The notes under the pieces were generated by a model, which was not told where the DNA came from, ran no database searches, and worked only from the letters and a program-made list of their open reading frames with translations. A stretch of DNA of 64,000 nt from Pseudomonadota bacterium (GTDB lineage: Bacteria; Pseudomonadota; Alphaproteobacteria; Rhizobiales; Beijerinckiaceae): positions 48,121-112,120 of the forward strand of contig JAEXGT010000105.1 of the NCBI GenBank assembly GCA_023450615.1. The letters are read 5' to 3'. Positions 35,090 through 44,398 of this stretch are shown one piece after another; position 1 is the stretch's first letter; every line of letters starts with the position of its first letter. The translations under genes were made by a program, and so were the position numbers.

Positions 35090-36298
35090 ATGATCCCGGT
35101 CCTCATCGTCCTCAACGCGGGCTCATCGAGCCTCAAGTTCCAGGTTTTCGATATCGAGGAAGGTGCCGAGCCACGGCTTGTCTGGAAGGGGTTTTACGAA
35201 GGTCTGGGAGGCGCCGCTCATTTTGTCGTCAGGCACGCCAAGGGCGCGGATCTCGACGATATATCTTGGGAATCCGGTGAAGAGTTCGGACACGAGGAGG
35301 CGTTGATGCACCTGATCTCCTGGTTGCGAGAGCATCAGGAGGGGCGCGCGCTTGCCGCCATCGGACACCGGGTGGTGCATGGAGGACAGTTCTTCTCTTC
35401 TCCGGTGCTTGTCGACGATCACACTGTCCAAGTACTGGAAAAGCTGGTGCCGCTCGCACCCTTGCATCAACCGCATAACCTGGAGCCGATCAGGATCGTG
35501 CGCCGCCGCCTGCCGGGGATCCCGCAGGTTGCCTGCTTCGACACAGCCTTTCACCACACGCAATCCGACATTGCGACCATGTTCGCGTTGCCGCGCGAGA
35601 TCCGTGAACGCGGCGTACGGCGTTACGGATTCCACGGGCTGTCCTATGACTACGTATTGTCGATGCTGAAGGACTACGATCCAAGCCTCGCTGAGGGGAG
35701 GGTGATCGTCGCCCATCTCGGCAACGGCGCAAGCCTATGCGCCCTCAAAGGCGGCGCCAGCGTCGCGACGACCATGGGATTTTCCGCCCTCGATGGCCTG
35801 CCGATGGGAACCCGTTGCGGCGCCATAGACGCCGGCGTGGTTTTTTTCATGCTCCGGGAGATGGGCCTTGATCCAGCAGAGGCTGAGCGGGTGCTCTACA
35901 CCAAGTCCGGCCTGCTCGGAGTGTCCGGAATCTCGAACGACATGCGCGTTCTGCGCTCAAAAGCGGCGATGGATGTGGATGCTAAGCGGGCTATCGATCT
36001 GTTCGTCTATCGCATCACGCGCGAAATCGGCTCCCTCATGAGCGCTCTCGGCGGAATTGACGGGCTCGTCTTCACGGCGGGGATTGGCGAGAACGATATC
36101 GCGACACGAGCCGAGGTGTTGGCCGGCCTCGCCTGGGCTGGGTTCATCATCGATGAAGCCGCCAACCGCACCGGCGGACCGCGGATCACTTCCGGGTCAG
36201 GGCCAACGGCGTGGGTCATCCCCACAAACGAGGAACAGGTAATCGCGCGACAGACGCACAATGTGCTCGCCGCCACGCAGGCCAAGCTCGCATCCTGA
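35090..36298 (+). CDS. ackA: Acetate kinase
   Basis: A 402-residue kinase forming acetate and ATP from acetyl-phosphate. The N-terminal phosphate loop VLNAGSSSLKFQVF, GHRVVHGG, RYGFHGLSYDYV, the adenosine motif HLGNGASLCA and FTAGIGEND are all present at normal spacing. It is translationally close to pta (3 bp gap) and followed by a conserved hypothetical 17 bp later. The length matches the family. Confidence 0.96.
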   Translation: MIPVLIVLNAGSSSLKFQVFDIEEGAEPRLVWKGFYEGLGGAAHFVVRHAKGADLDDISWESGEEFGHEEALMHLISWLREHQEGRALAAIGHRVVHGGQFFSSPVLVDDHTVQVLEKLVPLAPLHQPHNLEPIRIVRRRLPGIPQVACFDTAFHHTQSDIATMFALPREIRERGVRRYGFHGLSYDYVLSMLKDYDPSLAEGRVIVAHLGNGASLCALKGGASVATTMGFSALDGLPMGTRCGAIDAGVVFFMLREMGLDPAEAERVLYTKSGLLGVSGISNDMRVLRSKAAMDVDAKRAIDLFVYRITREIGSLMSALGGIDGLVFTAGIGENDIATRAEVLAGLAWAGFIIDEAANRTGGPRITSGSGPTAWVIPTNEEQVIARQTHNVLAATQAKLAS

Positions 36299-36315
36299 AC
36301 AGGAGAATTGATGTC

Positions 36316-36825
36316 ATGGAAACGCTGAAGACAAAGCCGGGCGAGAAGGCTCAATCGCAGCTCGCCGACGAGACATTCATGTCGGCGGCAGACCTGCGGA
36401 CGTACATGGCCGAGATGCAGATGGCGAAAGCCATGAAATCGGTCGATGGCATGGATAGGGCGGAAAAGGCCCGCCAGGACCTGGTCAAGCGGATGGCTGA
36501 GCCTATCGACCTGACGCCTGAGCGATTGCAGGAAATCTTGCAGCCGTTGAAGTCAAAACTTCGCTCGGCGGCGGAGCGAGGCGAGACCGAGCTGATGGTC
36601 ATGAGGTTTCCCAACAGCCTGTGTTCGGATAAGGGCCGCGCCATCAACAATGCGGATCCGGACTGGCCGGAAACCCTCACCGGACGCCCACGCCAAGCCT
36701 ATGAACTTTGGGAGAACCAACTGAGGCCCGCCGGGTTCAGGCTCAGCGCGATGATCATCGAATGGCCCGGTGGGTTCCCGGGGGATGTCGGCTTCTTCCT
36801 CAAATGGGGGGAGGCCAAAAAATAG
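36316..36825 (+). CDS. Conserved hypothetical protein in the pta-ackA operon
   Basis: A 169-residue cytoplasmic protein starting at ATG 36316 after AGGAGA. The N-terminal half is helical and charged (MSAADLRTYMAEMQMAKAMK, EKARQDLVKRM); the C-terminal half contains MRFPNSLCSDKGRAINN and ends with an aromatic stretch. I recognise no domain or catalytic motif. Tight spacing between ackA and the DUF3141 gene suggests a role in the same pathway. Confidence 0.75.
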   Translation: METLKTKPGEKAQSQLADETFMSAADLRTYMAEMQMAKAMKSVDGMDRAEKARQDLVKRMAEPIDLTPERLQEILQPLKSKLRSAAERGETELMVMRFPNSLCSDKGRAINNADPDWPETLTGRPRQAYELWENQLRPAGFRLSAMIIEWPGGFPGDVGFFLKWGEAKK

Positions 36826-36861
36826 CTCCTTTTGAAACCCTCCTTTGTCAGGACGAGAGCA

Positions 36862-39279
36862 ATGCCACGGGTCGATGCCAGGACTGAGCGAGGCAACAAC
36901 GACACTGAGGCACGGTGGACGAGAGCTACCCGTGCGCAGGCAAAATTCACGGAGGTCTACCAGGAGCGATGCACAGGCGCGGTTCAGCGCTATGCCGATG
37001 CGGTGAAGGCCGCAAGCGAGTCGCTGCGGGAGAAGGATACCCGCCCGGCGACGCCTTTCGACTTCTGGCGTGATGCCAGCGACTACTGGCTCGACTTCAC
37101 ACAGCGCTCGATCCTGTATTGGGATACGCTGCGCCAGCGCGGCAACAACTGGATCGAGCACGAGAAAGCAGGCAAGCCGCCGCTGCTCGACTTCGACTGG
37201 GAGATGATCGCAGACGCACGCACCTTCGAACGGCCGGCCAACTACGCCCTGGTGCGTATTCTCCCGCCGGATGGCATCAAGACCGACCCGGAGCGCCGCC
37301 CCTTCGTGATCATCGATCCCAGGGCTGGTCATGGTCCCGGCATCGGCGGGTTCAAGCAGGACTCGCAGGTTGGAGTGGCGCTGAAGGCGGGTCATCCGGT
37401 CTATTGCGTCATTTTCTTCCCGGAACCGGAGCCCGGGCAGACCCTCGCCGATGTTTCCCGCGCCGAAACCGAGTTCCTCCGCATCGTCGGCGAACGTCAT
37501 CCGAAGACCCGTAAGCCGGTTGTGATCGGTAATTGTCAGGGCGGCTGGGCCTCCATGCTCATCGGTGCTTTGGAGCCCGGTCTCGTCGGCCCCATCGTGA
37601 TAAACGGTGCTCCGATGTCGTACTGGGCCGGCAACGATGGCGAGAATCCGATGCGTTATGCCGGTGGCATGCTCGGCGGCGCTTGGCCAGCGCTTCTGGC
37701 GAGCGATCTTGGCGGCGGCACCTTCGATGGCGCCTACCTTGTCGACAACTTCGAGTCTCTCAACCCGGCCAACACCTACTTCGACAAGTATTACAACCTC
37801 TTCTCCAAGATCGACACCGAACCCGAGCGTTTCCTGGAATTCGAGCGGTGGTGGGGCGGATTCTTCCTGATGGGGCGTCAGGAGATTAAATGGATCGTCG
37901 AGAATCTGTTCATCGGCAACAATCTGGCCCATGGCGACGCCGAGTGGTCCGAGGGTCGGGCCTTTGACCTGCGGGCGATCAAATCGCCGATCATCCTATT
38001 CGCGTCGCTGGGCGACAACATCACGCCGCCGCAGCAGGCCTTCAACTGGGTCGCCGACCTCTATCCGACGACCGAGGCCCTCAAGGCGAATGGGCAGGTG
38101 ATCGTGGGCTTGGTTCACAAGAGCGTCGGCCATCTCGGCATCTTCGTTTCGGGCGCAATCGCCAAGCGCGAGCACACCCAGATCGTTGACCTCATCGAGT
38201 ACATCGAACATCTCCCGCCGGGCCTCTACGGCATGCAGGTCGAGGAGCTGAAGACGAACGGGAGCGTGCGCTACGACGTAATGCTGACCGAGCGCAGGGT
38301 CGAGGATTTGCAGATTCTGCAGAAGTATGACCGCAAGGACGAGAAGCCGTTCAATGTGGTCGAGAGAACCTCCGAGGGCCTCGCTTCCACCTACGAAACC
38401 TTCGTGCACCCGTTCGTGGCTCCCATGGTCACCCCAGCGGCCGCAAAGGTCACCAGAGCGTTCAATCCGCAGCGGGTGCAGCGCTGGGCGGTGTCGGACC
38501 TCAATCCTTTTCTGTGGCCGCTCAAAGGCATGGCCGACCTGGTGCGCGCGAACCGGACGCCGCGCAACGATGAAGGCCCGATGGTCGCTATGGAGCATAG
38601 TATGGCCGCGGTCACTTCAGCCTCATGGGACCTTTATCGCGACCTGCGCGACGCGGCGGTAGAGAATACCTTCTTCCGCATCTACGGCACGGCCAGCATC
38701 GGCATGGCCGCGGAGGACCAGCAAGCCGAAGCGGAGGAACACATCGACGCAAGAAACGCTCCTCTGGTGAAGGAAGCGCTGACACATATCGAGAACGGCG
38801 ACCGAACGAAGGGGATGGTCAGAGCCGCGCTCCTGATGATGAAGGCCGGCACCGGGCGGAGGCGGCTCTCGGTCATGAAGAGGGCCCGAGAGCTTGTCGG
38901 CAAGGAGATCGGCCTGATCGACATGCCGGCAGAGGCCGCACGTGCGATCATCCGCGAGCAGTCCTACATCGTCGATTTCGAGCCGGTGAAGGCTCTTCTG
39001 GCGCTTCCCAAGCTTTTGAAGACCCCCGAGGACCGGCGAACGCTGCTCGATCTGATCGACCGCGTGGAAGGCCGCATAGAGATGAACGACAAGCAAATCG
39101 CCTTGCTGAGCGAGATCCGTCGCCTCCTTGCCGAAGACGCTCCTGATGGAAAAGCGAAGGGTGGGTCGATCACAGTGACGCGGGTGGAAACGGAGGTTGA
39201 TGACCACGCCAGGGCTGTGTCGAGGCAGAGATCCGCTCATCACGCCGGTGGCCACCCACGCACGAGGGCAAGACCATGA
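36862..39279 (+). CDS. DUF3141 protein, PHA-synthase-like alpha/beta hydrolase
   Basis: An 805-residue protein. ATG 36862 follows AGGACGAG; the TTG at 36832 lacks a site. An alpha/beta-hydrolase region (about 140-440) has a GNCQGG nucleophile elbow with Cys instead of Ser, as in class PHA synthases, and an ILFASLGDNITPPQQ segment near the acid residue and VHKSVGHLG near the catalytic His. The C-terminal half is mostly helical and lacks known motifs. It overlaps fabI by 4 bp. A polyester or acyl-transfer role is inferred; the substrate is unknown. Confidence 0.8.
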   Translation: MPRVDARTERGNNDTEARWTRATRAQAKFTEVYQERCTGAVQRYADAVKAASESLREKDTRPATPFDFWRDASDYWLDFTQRSILYWDTLRQRGNNWIEHEKAGKPPLLDFDWEMIADARTFERPANYALVRILPPDGIKTDPERRPFVIIDPRAGHGPGIGGFKQDSQVGVALKAGHPVYCVIFFPEPEPGQTLADVSRAETEFLRIVGERHPKTRKPVVIGNCQGGWASMLIGALEPGLVGPIVINGAPMSYWAGNDGENPMRYAGGMLGGAWPALLASDLGGGTFDGAYLVDNFESLNPANTYFDKYYNLFSKIDTEPERFLEFERWWGGFFLMGRQEIKWIVENLFIGNNLAHGDAEWSEGRAFDLRAIKSPIILFASLGDNITPPQQAFNWVADLYPTTEALKANGQVIVGLVHKSVGHLGIFVSGAIAKREHTQIVDLIEYIEHLPPGLYGMQVEELKTNGSVRYDVMLTERRVEDLQILQKYDRKDEKPFNVVERTSEGLASTYETFVHPFVAPMVTPAAAKVTRAFNPQRVQRWAVSDLNPFLWPLKGMADLVRANRTPRNDEGPMVAMEHSMAAVTSASWDLYRDLRDAAVENTFFRIYGTASIGMAAEDQQAEAEEHIDARNAPLVKEALTHIENGDRTKGMVRAALLMMKAGTGRRRLSVMKRARELVGKEIGLIDMPAEAARAIIREQSYIVDFEPVKALLALPKLLKTPEDRRTLLDLIDRVEGRIEMNDKQIALLSEIRRLLAEDAPDGKAKGGSITVTRVETEVDDHARAVSRQRSAHHAGGHPRTRARP

Positions 39280-40082
39280 ACGAGCAACCCACGGACCTGA
39301 CGAAACCGGCCATCCATTCGAATGTCCTGCAGGGAAAGCGCGCCCTCATCATCGGTATCGCCAACGAGCATTCGATTGCCTATGGCTGCGCCCGGGTCTT
39401 CCGCGAGCTCGGGGCCGACCTTGCCATCACTTATCTCAACGAAAAGGCAAAACGCTTCGTCGAGCCGCTCGCGGATGAGCTCGGATCCTCTGTCTTTGCA
39501 CCGTGCGACGTGTCTCAGAGCGGCCAGCTTGAGGCTGTCTTCGAGCAGATCCGCGAGACCTGGGGCAGCCTCGACATCGCGCTGCATTCCATCGCCTTCG
39601 CGCCGAAGGATGATCTGCAGGGGCGGCTCGTCGACACTTCCAGTGAGGGCTTCAAGGTGGCGATGGACATTTCCTGCCATTCCTTCATTCGCATGGCGCG
39701 GCTTGCCGAGCCTCTGATGCCGGAAGGCGGGACGCTTCTCGCCATGAGCTATCACGGCGCTAACAAGGTGGTGCCGAACTACAATCTGATGGGGCCTGTG
39801 AAGGCGGCGCTGGAGAGTGCTGTCCGCTATCTCGCGTATGAGTTGGGCGACAAGCATATCCGGGTGCATGCGGTCTCCCCTGGCCCCTTGAAGACCCGCG
39901 CGGCCTCCGGCCTGAAGGACTTCGACGTACTTCTCACCGAAGCCGTCGAGCGGGCGCCCATCGGCGAGCTGGTCGATATCGACGATGTCGGACTCACCGC
40001 GGCCTATCTGACGACGCCGTTTGCCCGGCGGCTCACCGGGACGATAACCTATGTCGACGGCGGGCTGAGCATCATGGCGTGA
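39276..40082 (+). CDS. fabI: Enoyl-[acyl-carrier-protein] reductase (NADH)
   Basis: A 268-residue FabI-type short-chain reductase that reduces enoyl-ACP in fatty-acid synthesis. The atypical Rossmann motif GIANEHSIAYGCARVF, the HSIAFAPKDDLQGRLVD region, the catalytic SYHGANKVVPNYNLMGPVKAALE (Tyr and Lys) and VSPGPLKTRAASGL are all present. The Tyr-His-Gly form in the active-site segment differs from the more common Tyr-Leu-Gly. This may be a second, operon-specific copy. Confidence 0.88.
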   Translation: MNEQPTDLTKPAIHSNVLQGKRALIIGIANEHSIAYGCARVFRELGADLAITYLNEKAKRFVEPLADELGSSVFAPCDVSQSGQLEAVFEQIRETWGSLDIALHSIAFAPKDDLQGRLVDTSSEGFKVAMDISCHSFIRMARLAEPLMPEGGTLLAMSYHGANKVVPNYNLMGPVKAALESAVRYLAYELGDKHIRVHAVSPGPLKTRAASGLKDFDVLLTEAVERAPIGELVDIDDVGLTAAYLTTPFARRLTGTITYVDGGLSIMA

Positions 40083-40161
40083 CGCTAGTGCCACGCTTGA
40101 ACACGCCAACAAGAGGAGGTCCCGATGACTTCCATTCTCTCGTCGGGCGGCTGTTAGCAGG

Positions 40162-40247
40162 CACAGTAAGGAGTAAGCTCGTGAATATTCCGGGGGTGTC
40201 GAAATCCTCGTCAACAGCGCAGACATCCGGAATGCGGCCCGTTGCTG
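40162..40247 (+). pseudogene. Possible short-chain dehydrogenase remnant
   Basis: Within the 199-bp gap between fabI and the next gene, one frame reads EYSGGVEILVNSADIRN and then stops. This resembles the NNAG region of SDR enzymes, with no start codon or flanking domain. It could be a decayed fragment or chance. Low confidence. Confidence 0.3.
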
Positions 40248-40281
40248 AACCTGCGCCATCGTCTCCAATAGGAGAAACGGC

Positions 40282-40758
40282 ATGACTGAGTCCTTACATC
40301 CAGCCGCTGCCCATCACTTGCCGGCGTTCATCACCGCGCCCGGCGAGACCGACGTCCTCATGGTGGTCGTAGCCATATTCCTGGTGCTTGCCGTTCTGGC
40401 GGTCGGCCTCCTGTTCCTGCGCTTGCACACTCTTCCCGAGCGTATGGCGCACAAGTCCCACAAGCTGCAGTTCGAGATTGTTGCGGTGCTCGGCCTGTTG
40501 GCTCTTTTCACGCACGTGCATCTGTTCTGGGTCGCCGGCCTGCTGCTCGCCCTGATCGACATCCCCGACTTCGGGAACCCGCTGCGCCGGATTGCCGGAT
40601 CGCTGGAGAGGATCGCTGGCATAAAGCCGGGCGAAGGGGCAGGCGGGGCGCCGGATGAGCTTGGCGATGGAACTCCATCCGCCGAAGCCGTGGACGCAGC
40701 CGAGGTGCCAAGGATCGTCCCCTTATCCCGCATGCCGAAGGAGCGAACCGATGCTTGA
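40282..40758 (+). CDS. Hypothetical two-helix membrane protein
   Basis: A 158-residue inner-membrane protein starting at ATG 40282 after AGGAGAAA. Two hydrophobic helices lie near residues 24-48 and 64-90, separated by a basic loop. The C-terminal tail is acidic and probably cytoplasmic. No domain was recognised. It overlaps the HlyD-type gene by 8 bp, so the two proteins may form a membrane complex. Confidence 0.78.
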   Translation: MTESLHPAAAHHLPAFITAPGETDVLMVVVAIFLVLAVLAVGLLFLRLHTLPERMAHKSHKLQFEIVAVLGLLALFTHVHLFWVAGLLLALIDIPDFGNPLRRIAGSLERIAGIKPGEGAGGAPDELGDGTPSAEAVDAAEVPRIVPLSRMPKERTDA

Positions 40759-41986
40759 ACTTCTTCTCTGCTCCTTGCTGACGATCCTGCCGGACTATCT
40801 TTACCGCCGTTATGCCCAAGGCAAGCGGATCGGCAAGGAGATCACGCTCTTCTCGGTGTGGTTCGAGCTGCGTTGGGGGATCATTGCCTGCCTGATGCTC
40901 ACTGTGGGACTGATCACGGTGATCTTCTACAACCATCCGTCGACCACAAACGCCACGGCCTTCTTCCGCACCATCCCGATCCTGCCAGAGACCAATGGAC
41001 GTGTGGCCGAAATCTATCTCGACGGCGTGAGCGGGGTGATCAAGCAGGGCGCACCGATCTTCCGCCTCGACAGCTCGAAGCAGGAAGCGGCAGCGGAGAC
41101 CGCGCGCCGCAAGATCGCTGAAATTGAGGCCGCACTGGTGGCGGCGCGGACCGATGTCGCGGCGGCCGAAGGCAAAATCGTGGAAGCCACGAGTTCTTAC
41201 CAGCAGGCAGTCGACGAGTTGGAGACGAAGCAGGAAATCTATCGGCGCAATCCGGGTGCCGTAGCCACGCGAGACATTGAGAAGCTCCGGGTCGCGGTGC
41301 AGGGCCGCCAGGGCACCATCGACGCCGCGACGGCTGCGAAGCAACAGGCCGAGACGCGTATCTCCACTCTTCTGCCAGCAGAAAGGGCTAGCGCCGAAGC
41401 TGAGCTGGCTCAAGCGCAGGTGGAGTTGGACAAGACCGTCGTCCGAGCCGGCGTGGATGGGCGGGTAGAGCAGTTCACGCTACGGGTGGGCGATGTCGTC
41501 AATCCACTGATGCGACCGGCAGGGGTGCTGATCCCTGAGGGGGCCGGCAAGGGCCGCCTGCAGGCCGGTTTCGGCCAGATCGAGGCGCAGATCATGAAGG
41601 TCGGTATGGTTGCCGAGGTCACCTGCGCGTCGAAGCCCTGGACGGTGATCCCCATGGTTGTAACTGGAGTTCAGGACTTTATTGCCGCCGGCCAGATCCG
41701 CAGCGGCGAGCAGTTGCTCGACCCACAGCAGATCACGCGCCCTGGGACTATCCTGGTCTTCATGGAGCCGCTCTATGACGGTGGCCTCGACGGTGTGACG
41801 CCCGGCAGCAGCTGTATCGCCAATGCTTACTCCAGCAACCACGACCTAATTGCATCCGGCGAGATTAGTACCCTGAAGGGTGTGGCCCTTCACGGAGTGG
41901 ATGCCGTCGGGCTCGTGCATGCCATGATTCTGCGCATCCAGGCGCTGGTATATCCCATCCAGACGCTTGTTCTCGGCGGTCACTGA
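40751..41986 (+). CDS. HlyD/EmrA-type membrane-fusion protein
   Basis: A 411-residue inner-membrane-anchored adaptor starting at ATG 40751 after AAGGAGCG. One helix spans about 40-62; next come a biotinyl-lipoyl half (ETNGRVAEIYLDGVSGVIKQG), a coiled-coil hairpin (about 115-230, rich in Ala, Glu, Gln) and the second lipoyl half (VRAGVDGRVEQF). No partner outer-membrane factor or pump is next to it. The small membrane protein upstream may act as partner. Cargo is unknown. Confidence 0.83.
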   Translation: MLELLLCSLLTILPDYLYRRYAQGKRIGKEITLFSVWFELRWGIIACLMLTVGLITVIFYNHPSTTNATAFFRTIPILPETNGRVAEIYLDGVSGVIKQGAPIFRLDSSKQEAAAETARRKIAEIEAALVAARTDVAAAEGKIVEATSSYQQAVDELETKQEIYRRNPGAVATRDIEKLRVAVQGRQGTIDAATAAKQQAETRISTLLPAERASAEAELAQAQVELDKTVVRAGVDGRVEQFTLRVGDVVNPLMRPAGVLIPEGAGKGRLQAGFGQIEAQIMKVGMVAEVTCASKPWTVIPMVVTGVQDFIAAGQIRSGEQLLDPQQITRPGTILVFMEPLYDGGLDGVTPGSSCIANAYSSNHDLIASGEISTLKGVALHGVDAVGLVHAMILRIQALVYPIQTLVLGGH

Positions 41987-42047
41987 TCTCAAAGCGAGCG
42001 GTGGCCCTTTCGAGTTGATGAATGATTTCGTTCAAGGAGGTCGATCC

Positions 42048-42389
42048 ATGGCCAATATGCCGAAGAACTCAGGGACATCGAACACGCTGCGAAGCGGCGT
42101 CGGATATGCTGTGTCAGGTGACAGCGGCCGCGCCTTGGCCAATGCCGCAGAGACATGGTTCGCCGCGGCCTCGGAATGCCAGCGCGAGATGATGAGCTTC
42201 GTGTCCATGCGTCTTGAGAAGGACGCCGAGACCACTCGTGAAATGATGGGCTGCAAGAACCCTGCGGATATGACGGCCATTCAATCCCGCTGGGTTGAGG
42301 ATACTGTGCGCGACTACAATGCCGAGATGAGCAAGCTGATGACCATCTTGACGAAGTCCGTAGACAGTAAAGGCCGCACCAAGGGATGA
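42048..42389 (+). CDS. Phasin-like protein
   Basis: A 113-residue product starting at ATG 42048 with an AAGGAGG site. The middle reads NAAETWFAAASECQREMMSFVSMRLEKDAET, an amphipathic helix pattern typical of phasin_2 family proteins that coat PHA granules. Context with the DUF3141 protein and fabI supports a granule or lipid link. The protein is shorter than many phasins. Confidence 0.7.
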   Translation: MANMPKNSGTSNTLRSGVGYAVSGDSGRALANAAETWFAAASECQREMMSFVSMRLEKDAETTREMMGCKNPADMTAIQSRWVEDTVRDYNAEMSKLMTILTKSVDSKGRTKG

Positions 42390-42427
42390 CGGTCTTATGT
42401 TGCCATCCTGGCGTCGGCGAATCCGTA

Positions 42428-42754
42428 TTACTGTGACATGAGTTTGCGTGCGAGCGTCACCGTCGCGGCGTCGATAGCATCTCCGCGCGCAGTCGGCATC
42501 AGGTTGCCTGCTTTGAGCGTGAGCTCGGTCATGACATTGCGGATACGCGCATCCGTCTCGGTCACGCCCGCGGCATCGAAATCTTTGCGGATCGTGTTGA
42601 ACACATCGCTATACCCCGGATCGAAAGTGCCTCTGGCCAGGCCATCCGAATAGATCTCTGCGTCATGACCGGTGAGCCCCAGCTTCTCGGCGGCCCACCG
42701 CCCAAGGAGTTTGTTGCGGAGAACCATCTTCTGCATATCGTCGGAGCTGGTCAT
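42428..42754 (-). CDS. DUF1476 / ATP synthase zeta-type inhibitor homologue with short N terminus
   Basis: A 108-residue protein matching the DUF1476 family, whose Paracoccus member zeta inhibits F1-ATPase. The core RNKLLGRWAAEKLGLTGHDAE and AGVTETDARIRNVMTEL matches well. The N terminus has only about 12 residues before RNKLL, whereas the Paracoccus zeta inhibitory region is longer. The protein may therefore have lost or altered inhibitory function. It is convergent with the phasin-like gene. Confidence 0.82.
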   Translation of the reverse strand: MTSSDDMQKMVLRNKLLGRWAAEKLGLTGHDAEIYSDGLARGTFDPGYSDVFNTIRKDFDAAGVTETDARIRNVMTELTLKAGNLMPTARGDAIDAATVTLARKLMSQ

Positions 42755-42876
42755 TCGAAAGCCTCCGATTGCTGGCCGTTGAAGTTCGTCTGGTCAACAG
42801 GCTCCGTGGCCGGCGGAGTTGCACTGCTGAAAGAGATGTAGGACGCAATGGCGCGTCAGCAATGGCGATGAGCCGT

Positions 42877-44193
42877 TTAGCACTTGCTCGAGCTTGACCG
42901 GGCTTCCAGCAAATGGCGGGTCCGGTCCGCTTCCGGATCGATCAGGAAGAACCCTAAAAAAGCTCCCAGGGCGACGAGGATGCCGGCAAGCAGGAGCGCG
43001 TTACGGATGCCGTCGGAAGACCCGGAGCCGCCATCAACCACCAGCCCCATGGCCGCCGGCGCAAAAGGGCCCGCCAGCGTCGTGATGGCGTTGACCATGC
43101 CGAGGGTTGCTCCGCGTTGCGGGGCCGGAGTGACTTCGGCAATGAGCACGGGGCCGAGCACGAACATCACGTTGCAGAGGGAGAACGCGATGATTGTGCA
43201 GGCGATGATGGGCACCGATCCGGCTGATTGCGACAGCAGAATGACGAGCAGGCCAGACGCCAGGATGCTGGCGCACGCAATCCATCCACATGCGATCCGG
43301 CTCGCAAAGCCTCGTTGCTTCAGGCCATCGGACAGACTGGAAACGCCAGGCAGGATAATGATCTGGGCGAGTGACATCAGCATCATGATCCATCCAGCCT
43401 CGATCTGCGTGTATCCGAAGCCGTGGGTCAGGAAGGTCGGCAGCCAGACGACGGCCACGGTCAGGAGCCAATATCCGGCAAAGCCGACGATCTCGACGCC
43501 CACAATCGTCCGGCATCGAAGCAGGCGTCGATACGACAGGTGCCCTTCGGATTTCATTAAGGGGGTTTCGCTCTCGCCATCGCACGCGAGGGGCCCCTCG
43601 CGCGCCACAATCAGCCATGCGATGCACCAGACGAGACCGACGATTCCGAGAACGCCGAATGCGGCTTGCCATGACCAAGCGGCGATAATGGCCGCAATCA
43701 GCGGTGCTGCGATCCCGTTGCCGGCCAGTGCACCGACGGCAATGAGGCTCGTCGGCACCGCGCGGTGCTCGCTTCGGAACCACTTATAGGTGGCATGGAG
43801 TGCGACCGGATAGGCCGGACCCTCGCCGAAGCCAAGGGCTACCCGGTTAACGACCAACGCGGTCACCGTAACGGATAGCAGCATAGGCACCTGGCACAGG
43901 GACAAGATCAGAGCCAGGCCGGCCAGAACCCATGTGGTGGCGATCCGGTTGACCAGGAAACCGCCAATGACGCCGCTTAGGGAAAAGAAGGTGAAGAAGC
44001 TCGCCCCGATCAGGCCGAACTCGGTGTGGCTCAGCTCCAGTTCCCGCATGATCGGGATGGCGGCAAGGCCGAGTACCGCTCTGTCGGCAAAGTTGATGAT
44101 CATGAACAGGCACAGCATGCCCACGATGATCCAGGTGCGGGCATGACCCGATGCTGCATCGGTGTCCATCGCTCGGGTGCTCACCTTCGTCAT
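42877..44193 (-). CDS. MFS transporter (anion:cation symporter type)
   Basis: A 438-residue inner-membrane transporter with 12 predicted helices and the motif GFGEGPAYPVALHATYKWF typical of the ACS family. The cytoplasmic loop between helices 2 and 3 is NRIATTWVLAG. ACS members take up organic acids, sugar acids or aromatic acids. There is no linked catabolic gene, so the substrate is unknown. Confidence 0.88.
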   Translation of the reverse strand: MTKVSTRAMDTDAASGHARTWIIVGMLCLFMIINFADRAVLGLAAIPIMRELELSHTEFGLIGASFFTFFSLSGVIGGFLVNRIATTWVLAGLALILSLCQVPMLLSVTVTALVVNRVALGFGEGPAYPVALHATYKWFRSEHRAVPTSLIAVGALAGNGIAAPLIAAIIAAWSWQAAFGVLGIVGLVWCIAWLIVAREGPLACDGESETPLMKSEGHLSYRRLLRCRTIVGVEIVGFAGYWLLTVAVVWLPTFLTHGFGYTQIEAGWIMMLMSLAQIIILPGVSSLSDGLKQRGFASRIACGWIACASILASGLLVILLSQSAGSVPIIACTIIAFSLCNVMFVLGPVLIAEVTPAPQRGATLGMVNAITTLAGPFAPAAMGLVVDGGSGSSDGIRNALLLAGILVALGAFLGFFLIDPEADRTRHLLEARSSSSKC

Positions 44194-44316
44194 CGCGTTG
44201 TGTGCTTCCCACTGACTGTATGACCTGTATGGGCACAGCTGGGAACGGCGATTTTGGTCCTACTTCGTAGCCGCCGCAATCGACCCATTCGAGGAGGTCA
44301 CAGCTGAAATTTGGCA

Positions 44317-44336
44317 TGGGTGGAGACCTGCACCCA
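44317..44336 (-). terminator. Possible terminator downstream of the porin
   Basis: TGGGTG (44317-44322) and CACCCA (44331-44336) form a 6-bp stem with an 8-base loop, followed on the minus strand by an A+T-rich stretch. It lies between the porin stop and the MFS gene. Confidence 0.4.
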
Positions 44337-44398
44337 CTGGGCGTTCGATCTGAAACCCGCTTGGAGTACAGGCTGCATCCCTCGGTATTGGGAGAGGC

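Noticed and set aside
36553..37932. 459-residue minus-strand open frame
   Set aside because: It is antisense to the hypothetical and the DUF3141 genes and shows no family motif.
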